Shown here: positions 26,436 through 34,689 of the stretch, piece after piece
How the letters are laid out: the number at the start of each line of letters is the position of its first letter
Position numbering within the stretch: position 1 is the stretch's first letter
Assembly (NCBI GenBank): GCA_018716135.1
Contig: DVKG01000006.1
Coordinates: 1 to 64,000 of the forward strand
DNA: 64,000 nt
Reading direction: 5' to 3'
DNA from: Scybalosoma faecavium
Lineage (GTDB): Bacteria; Bacillota; Clostridia; Christensenellales; Christensenellaceae
Translations under genes and position numbers: made by a program
Notes under the pieces: model-generated
Database searches by the model: none
The model's input: the letters and a program-made list of their open reading frames with translations, nothing else
Told to the model about the DNA's origin: nothing

Positions 26436-26441
26436 TATAAT
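26436..26441 (+). promoter_or_regulatory. -10 box of the mreC operon
   Basis: Perfect TATAAT with a TG one base upstream (extended -10), about 85 bases before ATG 26526. No good -35 is present, as is common with extended -10 promoters. The rest of the 262-base minC-mreC intergenic region shows nothing else convincing. Confidence 0.55.
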
Positions 26442-26525
26442 CCATGAAGAAATATGCTGCACTCGGTTTTCTTGACTTTGCAGCGCAAATTATTTTATGT
26501 ATTTATTTTAATTTAGGAGTTACTA

Positions 26526-27332
26526 ATGTCCTTCTGGAAAAACAAACCTCTAGTCATAGCCATAATACTCGTACTCGTATTATTTATACTGATGGTAATA
26601 GGCGCAAGCGGACAGACCGCTACCGACGCGCTCACACCCGTGCAGGAATGGCTGTACACATCCAGCGCCAAAGTCGGCACATTCTTCTCCGGCATATTTG
26701 GCTCCGCAGAGAGCGGTTCCAAAATTTCCGCTCTGGAACGTCAAGTATCTGAATTGGAGACGCAGCTCCAAAGCTACGATCAAATTGTCGCTGAGAACGA
26801 AAGGTATAAAAAGCTTCTCAATGTAGTAAAAGCATACGACGACTACGACACAATCACCGCCTCCGTAATAGCGCGCAGCCCGGACGACTGGATGACTGAA
26901 TTCACCATCGCCGCAGGCACGGCAGACGGTTTGAAGAAGGGCATGATTGTAGTACATGAAGGCGGACTTCTGGGGCGCGTCGTATCCGTAACTCAGCATT
27001 ATGCAAAAATCACGACTTTGCTAAACACACAGGGCGGTATTCCCGCATTGGTTGAGCGCACACGCGACGTTTGCGTAGTTAAAGCTGAAAACTCCGGCGA
27101 GGAAGGCAACCTCTCTCTCGAATACACCGAAAATTCTGTCAGCGTCGTTCCCGGAGATACTCTCATAACCTCCGGCATCGGCGGAGTATACCCCAAAGGG
27201 CTGACAATCGGAACTGTAACATCTGTAGGTTCCGGCTCAAACGCGGAAGTCACATTACAAAGCTCCATAGACTTTGATCATCTCGAGGAGGTTGTAGTTC
27301 TCCTCGCCACTTTTGAGGAAGTTGAATCATGA
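26526..27332 (+). CDS. mreC: Rod shape-determining protein MreC
   Basis: Bitopic scaffold of the elongation machinery that binds PBP2. One membrane helix at about residues 8-26, a coiled coil at about 65-95 (SALERQVSELETQLQSYDQI region), then the beta-barrel domain with VIARSPDDW and TSGIGGVYPKGLTIG, the family signature. TTAGGAG precedes the ATG. The stop overlaps the start of mreD. Confidence 0.95.
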   Translation: MSFWKNKPLVIAIILVLVLFILMVIGASGQTATDALTPVQEWLYTSSAKVGTFFSGIFGSAESGSKISALERQVSELETQLQSYDQIVAENERYKKLLNVVKAYDDYDTITASVIARSPDDWMTEFTIAAGTADGLKKGMIVVHEGGLLGRVVSVTQHYAKITTLLNTQGGIPALVERTRDVCVVKAENSGEEGNLSLEYTENSVSVVPGDTLITSGIGGVYPKGLTIGTVTSVGSGSNAEVTLQSSIDFDHLEEVVVLLATFEEVES

Positions 27333-27871
27333 GATATGTAGTATTAGCGCTGTTTTCCATATTCGGAACTATATTTCAAACTGCCGTTTTTACGCACTTT
27401 ACATTCCCCACTCCTGATTTGATTCTCCTGTTCATGCTGGCGTTTATATTTGCGGAGCGCACTCTGACTCCCATGTATTTCACCGTAGCCACCAGCCTGA
27501 TTATGGATATAATATTCGCCCCTCAGCTGGGATTTTACTCTTTGCCGTATGCGCTTTGCGGAATCGGAGCGTATATACTCACGAAAGACAAAACGGCGCC
27601 TTCTCTCGGCGTATGTTTACTCATGACATGCTTATTCTGGGTAGCCAAGGAACTGCTGATGGCGCTGTTTACCGCGCTGTCCACGACGTACAACATACAC
27701 TTCATCGAAACCATCGTCAGCAAAACCATGCCCAAGATGGCTATATGCGCAGCCGTAATGATTCCCGTATACATACTTCTGCGCAGGCTCTGCACATATT
27801 CTTTCATGAAACCGAGAAATATGCAGTCGCCCGATGAGATATTAAACGAAAGGAAGAAGCTGAATGTTTAA
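27329..27871 (+). CDS. mreD: Rod shape-determining protein MreD
   Basis: A 180-residue integral membrane protein with about five or six helices and the early [PD]-[LI]-[IL]-L motif (TPDLILLFMLAFIFAERTL). It lies between mreC and the PBP2 gene with overlaps on both sides (ATGA with mreC, eight bases with PBP2), so translation is coupled. Confidence 0.92.
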   Translation: MRYVVLALFSIFGTIFQTAVFTHFTFPTPDLILLFMLAFIFAERTLTPMYFTVATSLIMDIIFAPQLGFYSLPYALCGIGAYILTKDKTAPSLGVCLLMTCLFWVAKELLMALFTALSTTYNIHFIETIVSKTMPKMAICAAVMIPVYILLRRLCTYSFMKPRNMQSPDEILNERKKLNV

Positions 27872-30545
27872 CGACAAATTTAAGCGCAGATATGTCGCTT
27901 TTATTTCAGTTGCGATGGCGCTTATTTGCGTACTGTTATACGCTAATTTTTCTCTGGTCATAATAAACGCAGAGGAATATCAAGCGCAGGCTCCGACAAC
28001 ATCGCAGAAAACCGTTACTGTTCAAGGAAAGCGAGGCTCTATCTACGATTCCAACAATATAGCTCTCGCATACGACGAATCCAGCTACGACGTTACCTTT
28101 TACCGCGATCCCACGCGCAGCAACGCAAGCGACCGAGCTGACTACACACGTATTATAGCGCAGACTATCTCTATAGTCGAGAGCAACGGCGGAAGTACAA
28201 TAGATACTTTTCTCATACGCAAAGACAAAAACGGAAAATTTTATTTTAACTTCACATCTCTGGATAACGACCCTACCATGACAGCAGAGAAAGTCGAACA
28301 AGCCAAGATCAGCCGTTTGGGGAACTGGTGCGTAAACATGTCTATCCCCGAAGATATGCTGGGATTGAGCTATACTTTAACAACTAATCTGCTCAAAGAC
28401 TCAACAAAAAAAGCCGAAGCGTACCAAACCATATATGAAAATGCCGACGCAGAGGAGATTTACTATTATCTCCGCAGCAAATATCGTCTGGACGAAAATG
28501 TAAGCTACGATAGCGCTGTCAAGCTCCTGTCTATCTGGCAGGAATCTCAGCTGATGTCTTATCGTTCTTACATCCCTGTTACAGTAGCATACGACGTAGA
28601 TAACGAGACGGTATCCAAAATAGAGGCGCTCGGCACTGAGCTCACAGGAATGAGCATAGAAAGCTCAAACACTCGCGTATACCCGAGGAACGCCGTCGCA
28701 TGCCATATAGTGGGCTATCTGGGACGCCTCTCCGAAAATGACGATATAGATTCTTACCTCGATTTGGGTTACACCACTGACGACAGCATAGGCAGAACAG
28801 GGGTGGAATCTACCATGGAGCAGTATCTGACCGCTTCCACATCAGATAAAAAAGGCGAACGCATAATAGAAGTGGACAGCAGCGGAGCTATTCTCGGGGA
28901 AGTCTCGAGCACTCCCGCTCAAAACGGAAACGATGTTTATTTGACTGTCGACCTGAAGCTTCAGGAGGTACTGGAAGATGCGCTCGAAAAGAACATAACC
29001 CAGGTTCGTGAAGTACAGGAGAGCACCTATAAATCAAATCAAACTGAATATGACAGCATGGATTCTCTCACATCGAGATACAATAACGAACTTAAAGCCT
29101 TGCAGGACAGCTCGGACGAGAAAGCCTCATCTTTCACTAAGCTGGACGCCCTCAACCTTTGCAACTCCGGCGCTGCCATCGCAATGGATGTAGAGACGGG
29201 CGACGTCCTCGCGCTGGCAAGCATACCCGGCTATGATTTAAACCTGTTTACGGGAGGCATCTCCGACAGCAACTATCAAGCATTGCTCAACGCGGAAGGT
29301 TCTCCGATGTTTAACGTAGCTATTTCTTCTACTTCTACACCCGGTTCAGTTTTCAAAATGGCTACTGCAATCGCCGGTCTGGAAGAAGGCGTGATAGACT
29401 TAAACACGCATATCAGCTGCCAGTACAAATACCTTACCGCTGAAATTACAGATGAAGCAACTGCACCGGCATGCTGGACTTCCAACACGTCGAAACACGC
29501 AAATCAGGACGTATCTGACGCTATAAAGAATAGCTGCAACTACTTTTTCTTCCGCGTAACAGATCTGCTGGGTCTGCAAAAGCTGACGGAATGGGTAGAC
29601 AAGCTTGGTCTCACCTCCAAAACAGGCATAGAGCTTCCTAACGAAGCGCAGGGATTCATCGGCTCTCAGCAGGTTTTGTACGACAATACAAAAGATATAG
29701 ATCCTGAATCTCAGGGAGGAAACTGGAATCCTCAGCTGGTTTACAATGCAATTATCAATCTGCTCAAGCAATACGCTTCCGAAAGAAACGTAACCTACAC
29801 GGATCAGCAATACAGCACGGCAGCCAACAGAATAATCGTTCTCGGCGGCGACTCTGACACTCAGGTCGGACCTAAGATCCGTACCATACTTTCCGAGGTC
29901 TTTGATATCCCTGAGAATGTATCGCGCGCCAGCATGTCAAACGAATTGGCTCAGCTGATAGCTCAGCTGCGCTGGACTCAACGACTCACCGTAACGCAGG
30001 GCGCGGGTCTGACGCCTTCTCAGTACACTCCCATAGCTATCGCTCGCTATATATGCGCTATCGCTAACGGCGGAGAAGTTTTGACACCGCACATCGTAGA
30101 TAAGGTAGTAGACGAAAGCGGCAACACAGTTTATCAGACAGAAAAAGAAGTAGTAACCGATATAGGATTAAGCCCCGGCAACCGCACCGCCATAATAAAA
30201 GGCATGGAGGAGGTTTTCTCCGAAGAGGCCGGCGGTACGGCAGCCTCCAGCTTCCGCAGCTTCAAGTATAAAAACTACCTTGCGGGTAAAACGGGTACCG
30301 CTCCTGTATCTGATATAGACTTGGAAGATAACATCTGGCTCGTAAGCTTCGCTCCCAAGGACGATCCCAAGGTCGCGCTCGTCGTATTCCTTCCCAACGG
30401 TTTGTCTGAAGGTGTTGGCGCCGCACCGACGGCTATTGCTTTCTGGCAGTATTATTTTGACAACATATATAACGCAGACGATTCGTCGGCATCATCCACC
30501 CCCACGGAATCTCAATCCCCGTCGGAAGGCTCTATGATTATATAA
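27864..30545 (+). CDS. mrdA: Penicillin-binding protein 2, class B transpeptidase
   Basis: Cross-links lateral-wall peptidoglycan with RodA. One N-terminal helix (about 10-30), a dimerisation/pedestal region (RGSIYDSNNIALA near residue 55) and the transpeptidase domain. Active-site Ser495 and Lys498 are in TPGSVFK, the SxN motif is in KNSCNYFF, and KTGT begins at residue 809. The protein is long (893 residues versus about 650-700 in many species), with insertions before the SxxK motif (Glu/Gln/Ser-rich, about 375-430) and between SxN and KTGT. The tail is Ser/Thr/Pro-rich. Confidence 0.95.
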   Translation: MFNDKFKRRYVAFISVAMALICVLLYANFSLVIINAEEYQAQAPTTSQKTVTVQGKRGSIYDSNNIALAYDESSYDVTFYRDPTRSNASDRADYTRIIAQTISIVESNGGSTIDTFLIRKDKNGKFYFNFTSLDNDPTMTAEKVEQAKISRLGNWCVNMSIPEDMLGLSYTLTTNLLKDSTKKAEAYQTIYENADAEEIYYYLRSKYRLDENVSYDSAVKLLSIWQESQLMSYRSYIPVTVAYDVDNETVSKIEALGTELTGMSIESSNTRVYPRNAVACHIVGYLGRLSENDDIDSYLDLGYTTDDSIGRTGVESTMEQYLTASTSDKKGERIIEVDSSGAILGEVSSTPAQNGNDVYLTVDLKLQEVLEDALEKNITQVREVQESTYKSNQTEYDSMDSLTSRYNNELKALQDSSDEKASSFTKLDALNLCNSGAAIAMDVETGDVLALASIPGYDLNLFTGGISDSNYQALLNAEGSPMFNVAISSTSTPGSVFKMATAIAGLEEGVIDLNTHISCQYKYLTAEITDEATAPACWTSNTSKHANQDVSDAIKNSCNYFFFRVTDLLGLQKLTEWVDKLGLTSKTGIELPNEAQGFIGSQQVLYDNTKDIDPESQGGNWNPQLVYNAIINLLKQYASERNVTYTDQQYSTAANRIIVLGGDSDTQVGPKIRTILSEVFDIPENVSRASMSNELAQLIAQLRWTQRLTVTQGAGLTPSQYTPIAIARYICAIANGGEVLTPHIVDKVVDESGNTVYQTEKEVVTDIGLSPGNRTAIIKGMEEVFSEEAGGTAASSFRSFKYKNYLAGKTGTAPVSDIDLEDNIWLVSFAPKDDPKVALVVFLPNGLSEGVGAAPTAIAFWQYYFDNIYNADDSSASSTPTESQSPSEGSMII

Positions 30546-30567
30546 TTCCCCGGGAAACAATATCCAT

Positions 30568-31563
30568 ATGAAAATACTTTTTGAAGATAACCACATACTC
30601 GTTGCATCTGCGGATGATATTTCCTCCGCAGACGCAGCGAAGCACATTCGCAGCGCCACCGGCAAGGAAGGCGCTGTATTCGTGCATATGCTCACTTCTT
30701 CATCGGCAGGTCTGGGAGTATTCGCCAAAAGCAGCAAAGCTAAGGACAGAGTTCAACACAGAATAAAGCAGACATTCGTCAGCAAAGGCGAGAAATCCCT
30801 GCGCTTCGCGCACACCGGCGATTGGCTATGGAAGGTATCATTTACTCACCCAATAAGCAAGCAAAAGATGGAATTTACTTCAATTCCCGAATGGCCGGAA
30901 TATAAGACCGCCTTTGAAAAAGCTTTGAACGGCTACTGCGTATTGTACCACGACAAAAATATTATCGTCACGGACAAAGCCTCAAAGGTTCTGACAGCGG
31001 CGGCCGACGGCGGAAAAAACACTCTTGAACACAGACTTCGATTGAAATTCGGAGAGGTATACGCCGTTCACAGATTGGATTTCGCCACAGGCGGAATAGT
31101 AGTCTTCGCCAGAAACAAAATCGCCAAAGACGCCCTCGACGACGGAATGAGGCGCAGAACATTCAACAAAACATACGAATGCGCAGTAAAAGGCAGACCT
31201 GAGCCCGACTCTGCAAGCTTAACAGCATATTGCATCAAAAACAGTCGAAAAGGCAAGGTCAGCGTGTACTCTTCTCCCAAAAAAGGCGCACTGACTATGA
31301 AAACTGCGTATAAAACCATTAAAACATCGGGCAGCCATACCTTGCTTGAAGTATCGCTCATCACAGGGCGAACACATCAGATACGCGCTCATCTCGCATT
31401 CATAGGGCATCCTATAATAGGAGATGACAAATACGGCGGAGCGCCGGAAGGCTCTAATCTGATGCTTTGCGCACGCAAATTGAAACTCAATTTTAACAGC
31501 GGTCCGCTCGCATACTTAGACGGGCGAGAATTTAAAGCTGAACGAGAATGGGATTTTAATTAA
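30568..31563 (+). CDS. RluA-family pseudouridine synthase with a degenerate N-terminal copy
   Basis: Isomerises uridine in rRNA or tRNA. The catalytic half (about residues 110-331) shows YAVHRLDFATGGIVVFA with the catalytic Asp, and TGRTHQIRAHLAFIGHPIIGD. The first 110 residues look like a collapsed second copy. KILFEDNHILVASA matches the normal start, HMLTSSSAGLGVFAKSSKA sits where HRLDxxTSGxxVFAK should be without its Asp, and WKVSFTHPISKQKMEF matches a family C-terminus. No S4 domain is present. It follows the PBP2 gene by 22 bases. Confidence 0.85.
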   Translation: MKILFEDNHILVASADDISSADAAKHIRSATGKEGAVFVHMLTSSSAGLGVFAKSSKAKDRVQHRIKQTFVSKGEKSLRFAHTGDWLWKVSFTHPISKQKMEFTSIPEWPEYKTAFEKALNGYCVLYHDKNIIVTDKASKVLTAAADGGKNTLEHRLRLKFGEVYAVHRLDFATGGIVVFARNKIAKDALDDGMRRRTFNKTYECAVKGRPEPDSASLTAYCIKNSRKGKVSVYSSPKKGALTMKTAYKTIKTSGSHTLLEVSLITGRTHQIRAHLAFIGHPIIGDDKYGGAPEGSNLMLCARKLKLNFNSGPLAYLDGREFKAEREWDFN

Positions 31564-31606
31564 GATTTTAATTAACAATATTTATTTTAATATTTTAAGA
31601 GGATTT

Positions 31607-32530
31607 ATGATTGTTATTTTGATTATTGCAGTATTGTTGCTGCTGATGCTCATAGCCGGCGGCTGGTATCTCTGCGACGTCACTCTAAAGCGCGGAGTAA
31701 CTGTTTTCGCTGCGAAAAACAACACCAACGACAGCGAGCTAAACACAATGAGCAGAAGAGCCGAGCAATACAGGGCTTTTATGGAGGACAATAGCGCAGA
31801 CGAATACATGACCAACGACGAAGGCATGAGACTGCATGCTCTAAAGATTACATCAGACCAAAATTCCGACAAATGGATTATAGTCTGCCACCCTTACCGC
31901 AGCCGCGCCAGAAACATGGGCGCTATGTGCTCAAGCTTTGCAGAATGGGGATATAACGTGCTAGCGCTTGATGCACGCGCACACGGCAACAGCAACGGCA
32001 AAATGATAGGCATGGGATGGATGGAGCGGTCTGATATAATGCTTTGGATCGAAAAGCTGCTCGCGGAGCATCCGAATGCCGAAATCGCGCTTTATGGCGT
32101 ATCTATGGGCGGAGCTGCCGTTGCATGCGTCTCAGGCGAGATCCTGCCGCCCCAGGTGAAATGTATTATAGAGGATTGCGGGTTTTCATCTGTGCTTAAA
32201 ATATTAAAAATGCACCAGAGGCGAATGTTCAAGCTCCCTTCTTTCCCTTTGCTGTACGTCAGCTCGCTCATATGCAGACTGAGAGCGGGATATTTTTTCG
32301 GGGAAGCCAGCGCAGCTGCACAGGTGGCGAAATGCCGCCTGCCTATCCTGATGATACACGGGCTCGACGACAAATTCGTGCCTCCTGAAATGCTGAATGA
32401 TATGTACAACGCCGCTAAATGCGAAAAACAAAAGCTGCTGATACCCGGCGCGCAGCACGGCGAGAGCGAAGCCGTCGCGCCTGAGCTTTACCGCAAAACT
32501 ATCAAAGCATTTCTCGGCAAACACTTTTAA
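31607..32530 (+). CDS. Membrane-anchored alpha/beta hydrolase
   Basis: One N-terminal helix (about 1-22) anchors a serine hydrolase of the COG1073 type. The nucleophile elbow is GVSMGG (Ser near residue 167), the acid is in HGLDDKFVP (about 250-258), and the catalytic His is in GAQHGES near 286. The oxyanion part is CHPYRSRARNMG. Substrate unknown; such enzymes act on esters or lipids at the membrane. It starts 43 bases after the pseudouridine synthase and a hairpin follows its stop. Confidence 0.85.
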   Translation: MIVILIIAVLLLLMLIAGGWYLCDVTLKRGVTVFAAKNNTNDSELNTMSRRAEQYRAFMEDNSADEYMTNDEGMRLHALKITSDQNSDKWIIVCHPYRSRARNMGAMCSSFAEWGYNVLALDARAHGNSNGKMIGMGWMERSDIMLWIEKLLAEHPNAEIALYGVSMGGAAVACVSGEILPPQVKCIIEDCGFSSVLKILKMHQRRMFKLPSFPLLYVSSLICRLRAGYFFGEASAAAQVAKCRLPILMIHGLDDKFVPPEMLNDMYNAAKCEKQKLLIPGAQHGESEAVAPELYRKTIKAFLGKHF

Positions 32531-32553
32531 ATTACAAACTCACAAATAAAATA

Positions 32554-32590
32554 CGCTCCGAATCCCTGCCTGATATCGGAGCGCTTATTT
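32554..32590 (+). terminator. Terminator of the hydrolase gene
   Basis: CGCTCCGA (32554-32561) pairs with TCGGAGCG (32576-32583); the tail CTTATTTA is only moderately T-rich. Confidence 0.6.
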
Positions 32591-32593
32591 AGT

Positions 32594-32734
32594 TTATACA
32601 TTTACTACATCCGCCGTTCTGAACGCCAGCGAATAGCTGCCCACGGGTACAGCGCCTACAAATGCGTCTTTCGCACCGGCACAGCCCGCCGCCAACAGCG
32701 CTACGGCTGCCAGCATACAAGCCAGTCTCTTCAT
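32594..32734 (-). CDS. Very small lipoprotein
   Basis: A 46-residue product: MKRLACMLAAVALLAAGCAG is a complete lipoprotein signal with lipobox LAAGC, Cys18. Only 28 residues follow, with a VPVGSYSLAFRTADV stretch. ATG 32734 has GGAGGCG six bases before it; the longer open frame upstream lacks this. Function unknown. It lies between the hydrolase and folT and is too short for confident family assignment. Confidence 0.65.
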   Translation of the reverse strand: MKRLACMLAAVALLAAGCAGAKDAFVGAVPVGSYSLAFRTADVVNV

Positions 32735-32824
32735 TAACGTCGCCTCCTTGATTTTTCTAATTTGTTCAAGGATATTGTTAGCACAGATACGGCACAATAT
32801 TAGTGTAATTTTTGACAGACGCAG

Positions 32825-33403
32825 TTATGCCGTCCTTCTCGACGCGCGTACAGGAACGTGAATTCGCGTCGTCGCACGATACAGCACACAGGTTATAACG
32901 CAGTATATCGGCATCGTAATCAGGTTTGCTGCTGCTCGTATCCAAGCTGTCGTAGAGCCGTAAAGCAGTATTGTAATTATAGTGTTTAGCAATGAGCTGC
33001 AAATTATGTGACTCACGAGCACCGCTATGCACACTCTCGCGTACGTTTTTACCTTCTCAGACGTTTCTTTATAATTAAAAGTCGATAGCTTTTTTGCACG
33101 ATCAGACATAAAAAACAGCGCGGGAATTATGCCCATGAGCGCATTTGTAATCGTATAGAGCGGCATATACGCACCCATAGGCGCTATAAGCCACGCGAAG
33201 AAGTCTACCAAAGCGCCCACAATGCCGCCTGCAAGAGGACCGAAAGCTATCCCCGCATACATTATTAGAGCGGGAGAAGGGTTAATATCCTTTACCATGC
33301 CGCCGAATGCGACGAGCGGAATGCGCACGAGAACCTTTAATGAGACAGCGAGCGCAACGAGCAGCGCTATGCTCGTAATATAGCGCAGATTTGTTTTGTT
33401 CAA
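32825..33403 (-). CDS. folT: Folate-specific ECF transporter substrate-binding subunit FolT
   Basis: S-component that captures folates and docks on a shared ECF energy module (not in this window). The 192-residue protein has six predicted membrane helices. FGGMVKDINPSPALIMYAGIAFGPLAG (key parts MVKDINPSP and GPLAG) is typical of the FolT/folate family. Start is TTG 33403, nine bases after GGAGGTG. The THF riboswitch in its leader independently supports folate as substrate. Confidence 0.9.
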   Translation of the reverse strand: MNKTNLRYITSIALLVALAVSLKVLVRIPLVAFGGMVKDINPSPALIMYAGIAFGPLAGGIVGALVDFFAWLIAPMGAYMPLYTITNALMGIIPALFFMSDRAKKLSTFNYKETSEKVKTYARVCIAVLVSHIICSSLLNTIITILLYGSTTAWIRAAANLITMPIYCVITCVLYRATTRIHVPVRASRRTA

Positions 33404-33475
33404 CTAAAAAAACACCTCCGTATGAAAATTTGATGCAGTCGCTCAGAAATCAGACGGCAGGGGTCTCCTTAGTGA

Positions 33476-33580
33476 GCAGCGGACGCGGGTAAAATATCGT
33501 AGGCTTTCGCCATTCGTTCCGAGGCAACGTCCCGTCCTCAGACACTGTAGACTAATGTCAACGCATCTACCCTACTCTGC
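33476..33580 (-). ncRNA. Tetrahydrofolate (THF) riboswitch
   Basis: Minus-strand RNA begins GCAGAGUAG (33580-33572), contains GAUGCGUU, and ends CCGCUGC (33482-33476), so P1 is GCAG/CUGC with the conserved AGUAG and CCG on its inner sides. This is the arrangement of the known class (GGAG-AGUAG ... CCG-CUCC in Streptococcus). It starts about four bases after the predicted transcription start and sits directly before folT, a standard target. The exact off-switch structure was not resolved. Confidence 0.85.
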
Positions 33581-33590
33581 ATACGCGTAT

Positions 33591-33619
33591 ATTCTACTAC
33601 ATATAAAATGCAAATGCAA
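33591..33619 (-). promoter_or_regulatory. folT promoter
   Basis: Minus-strand TTGCAT (33619-33614), 17-base spacer, TAGAAT (33596-33591). The predicted start of transcription falls at the 5' edge of the riboswitch. Confidence 0.65.
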
Positions 33620-33672
33620 GCAAATATTGTCCTTTTTTGTATTAATTATGAGTTCCTGTCACTTTGCTCGAG

Positions 33673-33700
33673 TTGCAAAAATAGAATATATGTGTATAAT
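33673..33700 (+). promoter_or_regulatory. Promoter of the CGGCNP-motif gene
   Basis: TTGCAA (33673-33678), 16-base spacer, TATAAT (33695-33700), about 33 bases before ATG 33733. Confidence 0.65.
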
Positions 33701-33732
33701 ATAATTGAAGTATTATTTCTCAGGAGTGTATT

Positions 33733-34014
33733 ATGACAGTATTTATTAAGTATTGCGGAGGCTGCAATCCACTGTACGATCGTGTTCAATTTATAAATGA
33801 ATTAAAAAAGTCCTTCAACGGAAGCGGCATAAGATTTGTCAGCTATGAGGACGACGGTGAATACGACGCAGGCGTCGTAGCGCAAGGATGCTTCAGAGAA
33901 TGCGTGAGAGAAACTCGCCTAAACTGCAAACGCATATTCTATGTAAAACAGCGTTCTGATTGGGATCATGTCCGCAGCGGATTGTTGAGTCTCATAAAAA
34001 ACACAACAGAATAA
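33733..34014 (+). CDS. Small conserved protein with CGGCNP motif
   Basis: A 93-residue soluble protein starting MTVFIKYCGGCNPLYDR. The two Cys and Asn-Pro at the end of the first strand, then a second Cys group (GCFRECVRETRLNC), suggest a metal or redox site. I recall similar YCGGCNPxYDR proteins in anaerobic bacteria, without known function. It has its own promoter, CAGGAG site and strong terminator. Confidence 0.75.
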   Translation: MTVFIKYCGGCNPLYDRVQFINELKKSFNGSGIRFVSYEDDGEYDAGVVAQGCFRECVRETRLNCKRIFYVKQRSDWDHVRSGLLSLIKNTTE

Positions 34015-34024
34015 AACTAAAACA

Positions 34025-34051
34025 AGAGCGGCGCATGCCGCTCTATTTTTT
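34025..34051. terminator. Terminator between the CGGCNP gene and the anti-sigma-like gene
   Basis: AGAGCGGC (34025-34032) and GCCGCTCT (34037-34044) around GCAT, then ATTTTTT on the plus strand. The minus flank (TGTTTTAGTTTTATT) could also serve the opposing gene. Confidence 0.85.
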
Positions 34052-34655
34052 ACCAATTTATCATTATTCTGCCGCCTTGCGCGTCTATATTGTATTTAGT
34101 CAACACTTCTTTCGCTTCGGCGACGTCTATAACAGCGTAGTTTTCTCCTCGTTCGGCAACAGACTCCTGAGGCAACTCTTCCAGAATAGCGATAGCCTCA
34201 TTTTCAGCTAAAGTAACATTTTGTACTTCTGCACTTTTTGCAAATGACGATTCTTCAATGCTGTATTCATCTGCCACTGTACTCTGCATTGCATTCTCTG
34301 TCCCTGATAATTCAGACCCGCCTTGACTAAATCCAAAAGGTTTAAAAATCACTATAATTCCAAAAACCAGAACCGCAGCCGCAGTCGCAGCATATTTAAG
34401 CTGTCTTGACCTGCGCTTTTTTTCATCCGGCTTATCTTTAGCATGCAGACCTTCCATCACAACCGGAAGCACATCCGGAGCCTGCGGCTTCAGCTCGCCT
34501 GCGAGCTCCAGCGTAGCTCTCAGCTCAGCGAGATACATCCTGCACCTTTCGCAGCCCATGACATGGTTCTCCAGTTGCTCCTTTTGAGCTTCGTCCAGCT
34601 CGCCATCCAGATATTCACTCATCACAGCCATAGCATGTTCGCAGCCCATACTCAT
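34050..34655 (-). CDS. Anti-sigma-factor-like protein with zinc-finger domain
   Basis: The N-terminal zf-HC2 domain shows HAMAVMSEYLDGEL then HVMGCERCRMYL, giving the His-x3-Cys-x2-Cys zinc site (about residues 30-40). One membrane helix (about 89-107) follows, then a Ser/Glu-rich extracellular part ending in EAKEVLTKYNIDAQGGRI. Such proteins hold an ECF sigma factor at the membrane. No sigma gene is adjacent, so the partner is elsewhere or the protein has another role. Confidence 0.75.
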   Translation of the reverse strand: MSMGCEHAMAVMSEYLDGELDEAQKEQLENHVMGCERCRMYLAELRATLELAGELKPQAPDVLPVVMEGLHAKDKPDEKKRRSRQLKYAATAAAVLVFGIIVIFKPFGFSQGGSELSGTENAMQSTVADEYSIEESSFAKSAEVQNVTLAENEAIAILEELPQESVAERGENYAVIDVAEAKEVLTKYNIDAQGGRIMINW

Positions 34656-34689
34656 GAAATCACCTCCCGACTAAAAAGAGCTGTTTCTC

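Noticed and set aside
26444..26752. 102-codon open frame before and inside mreC
   Set aside because: Wrong frame relative to the clear mreC gene; becomes Arg/His-rich, typical of a shadow frame.
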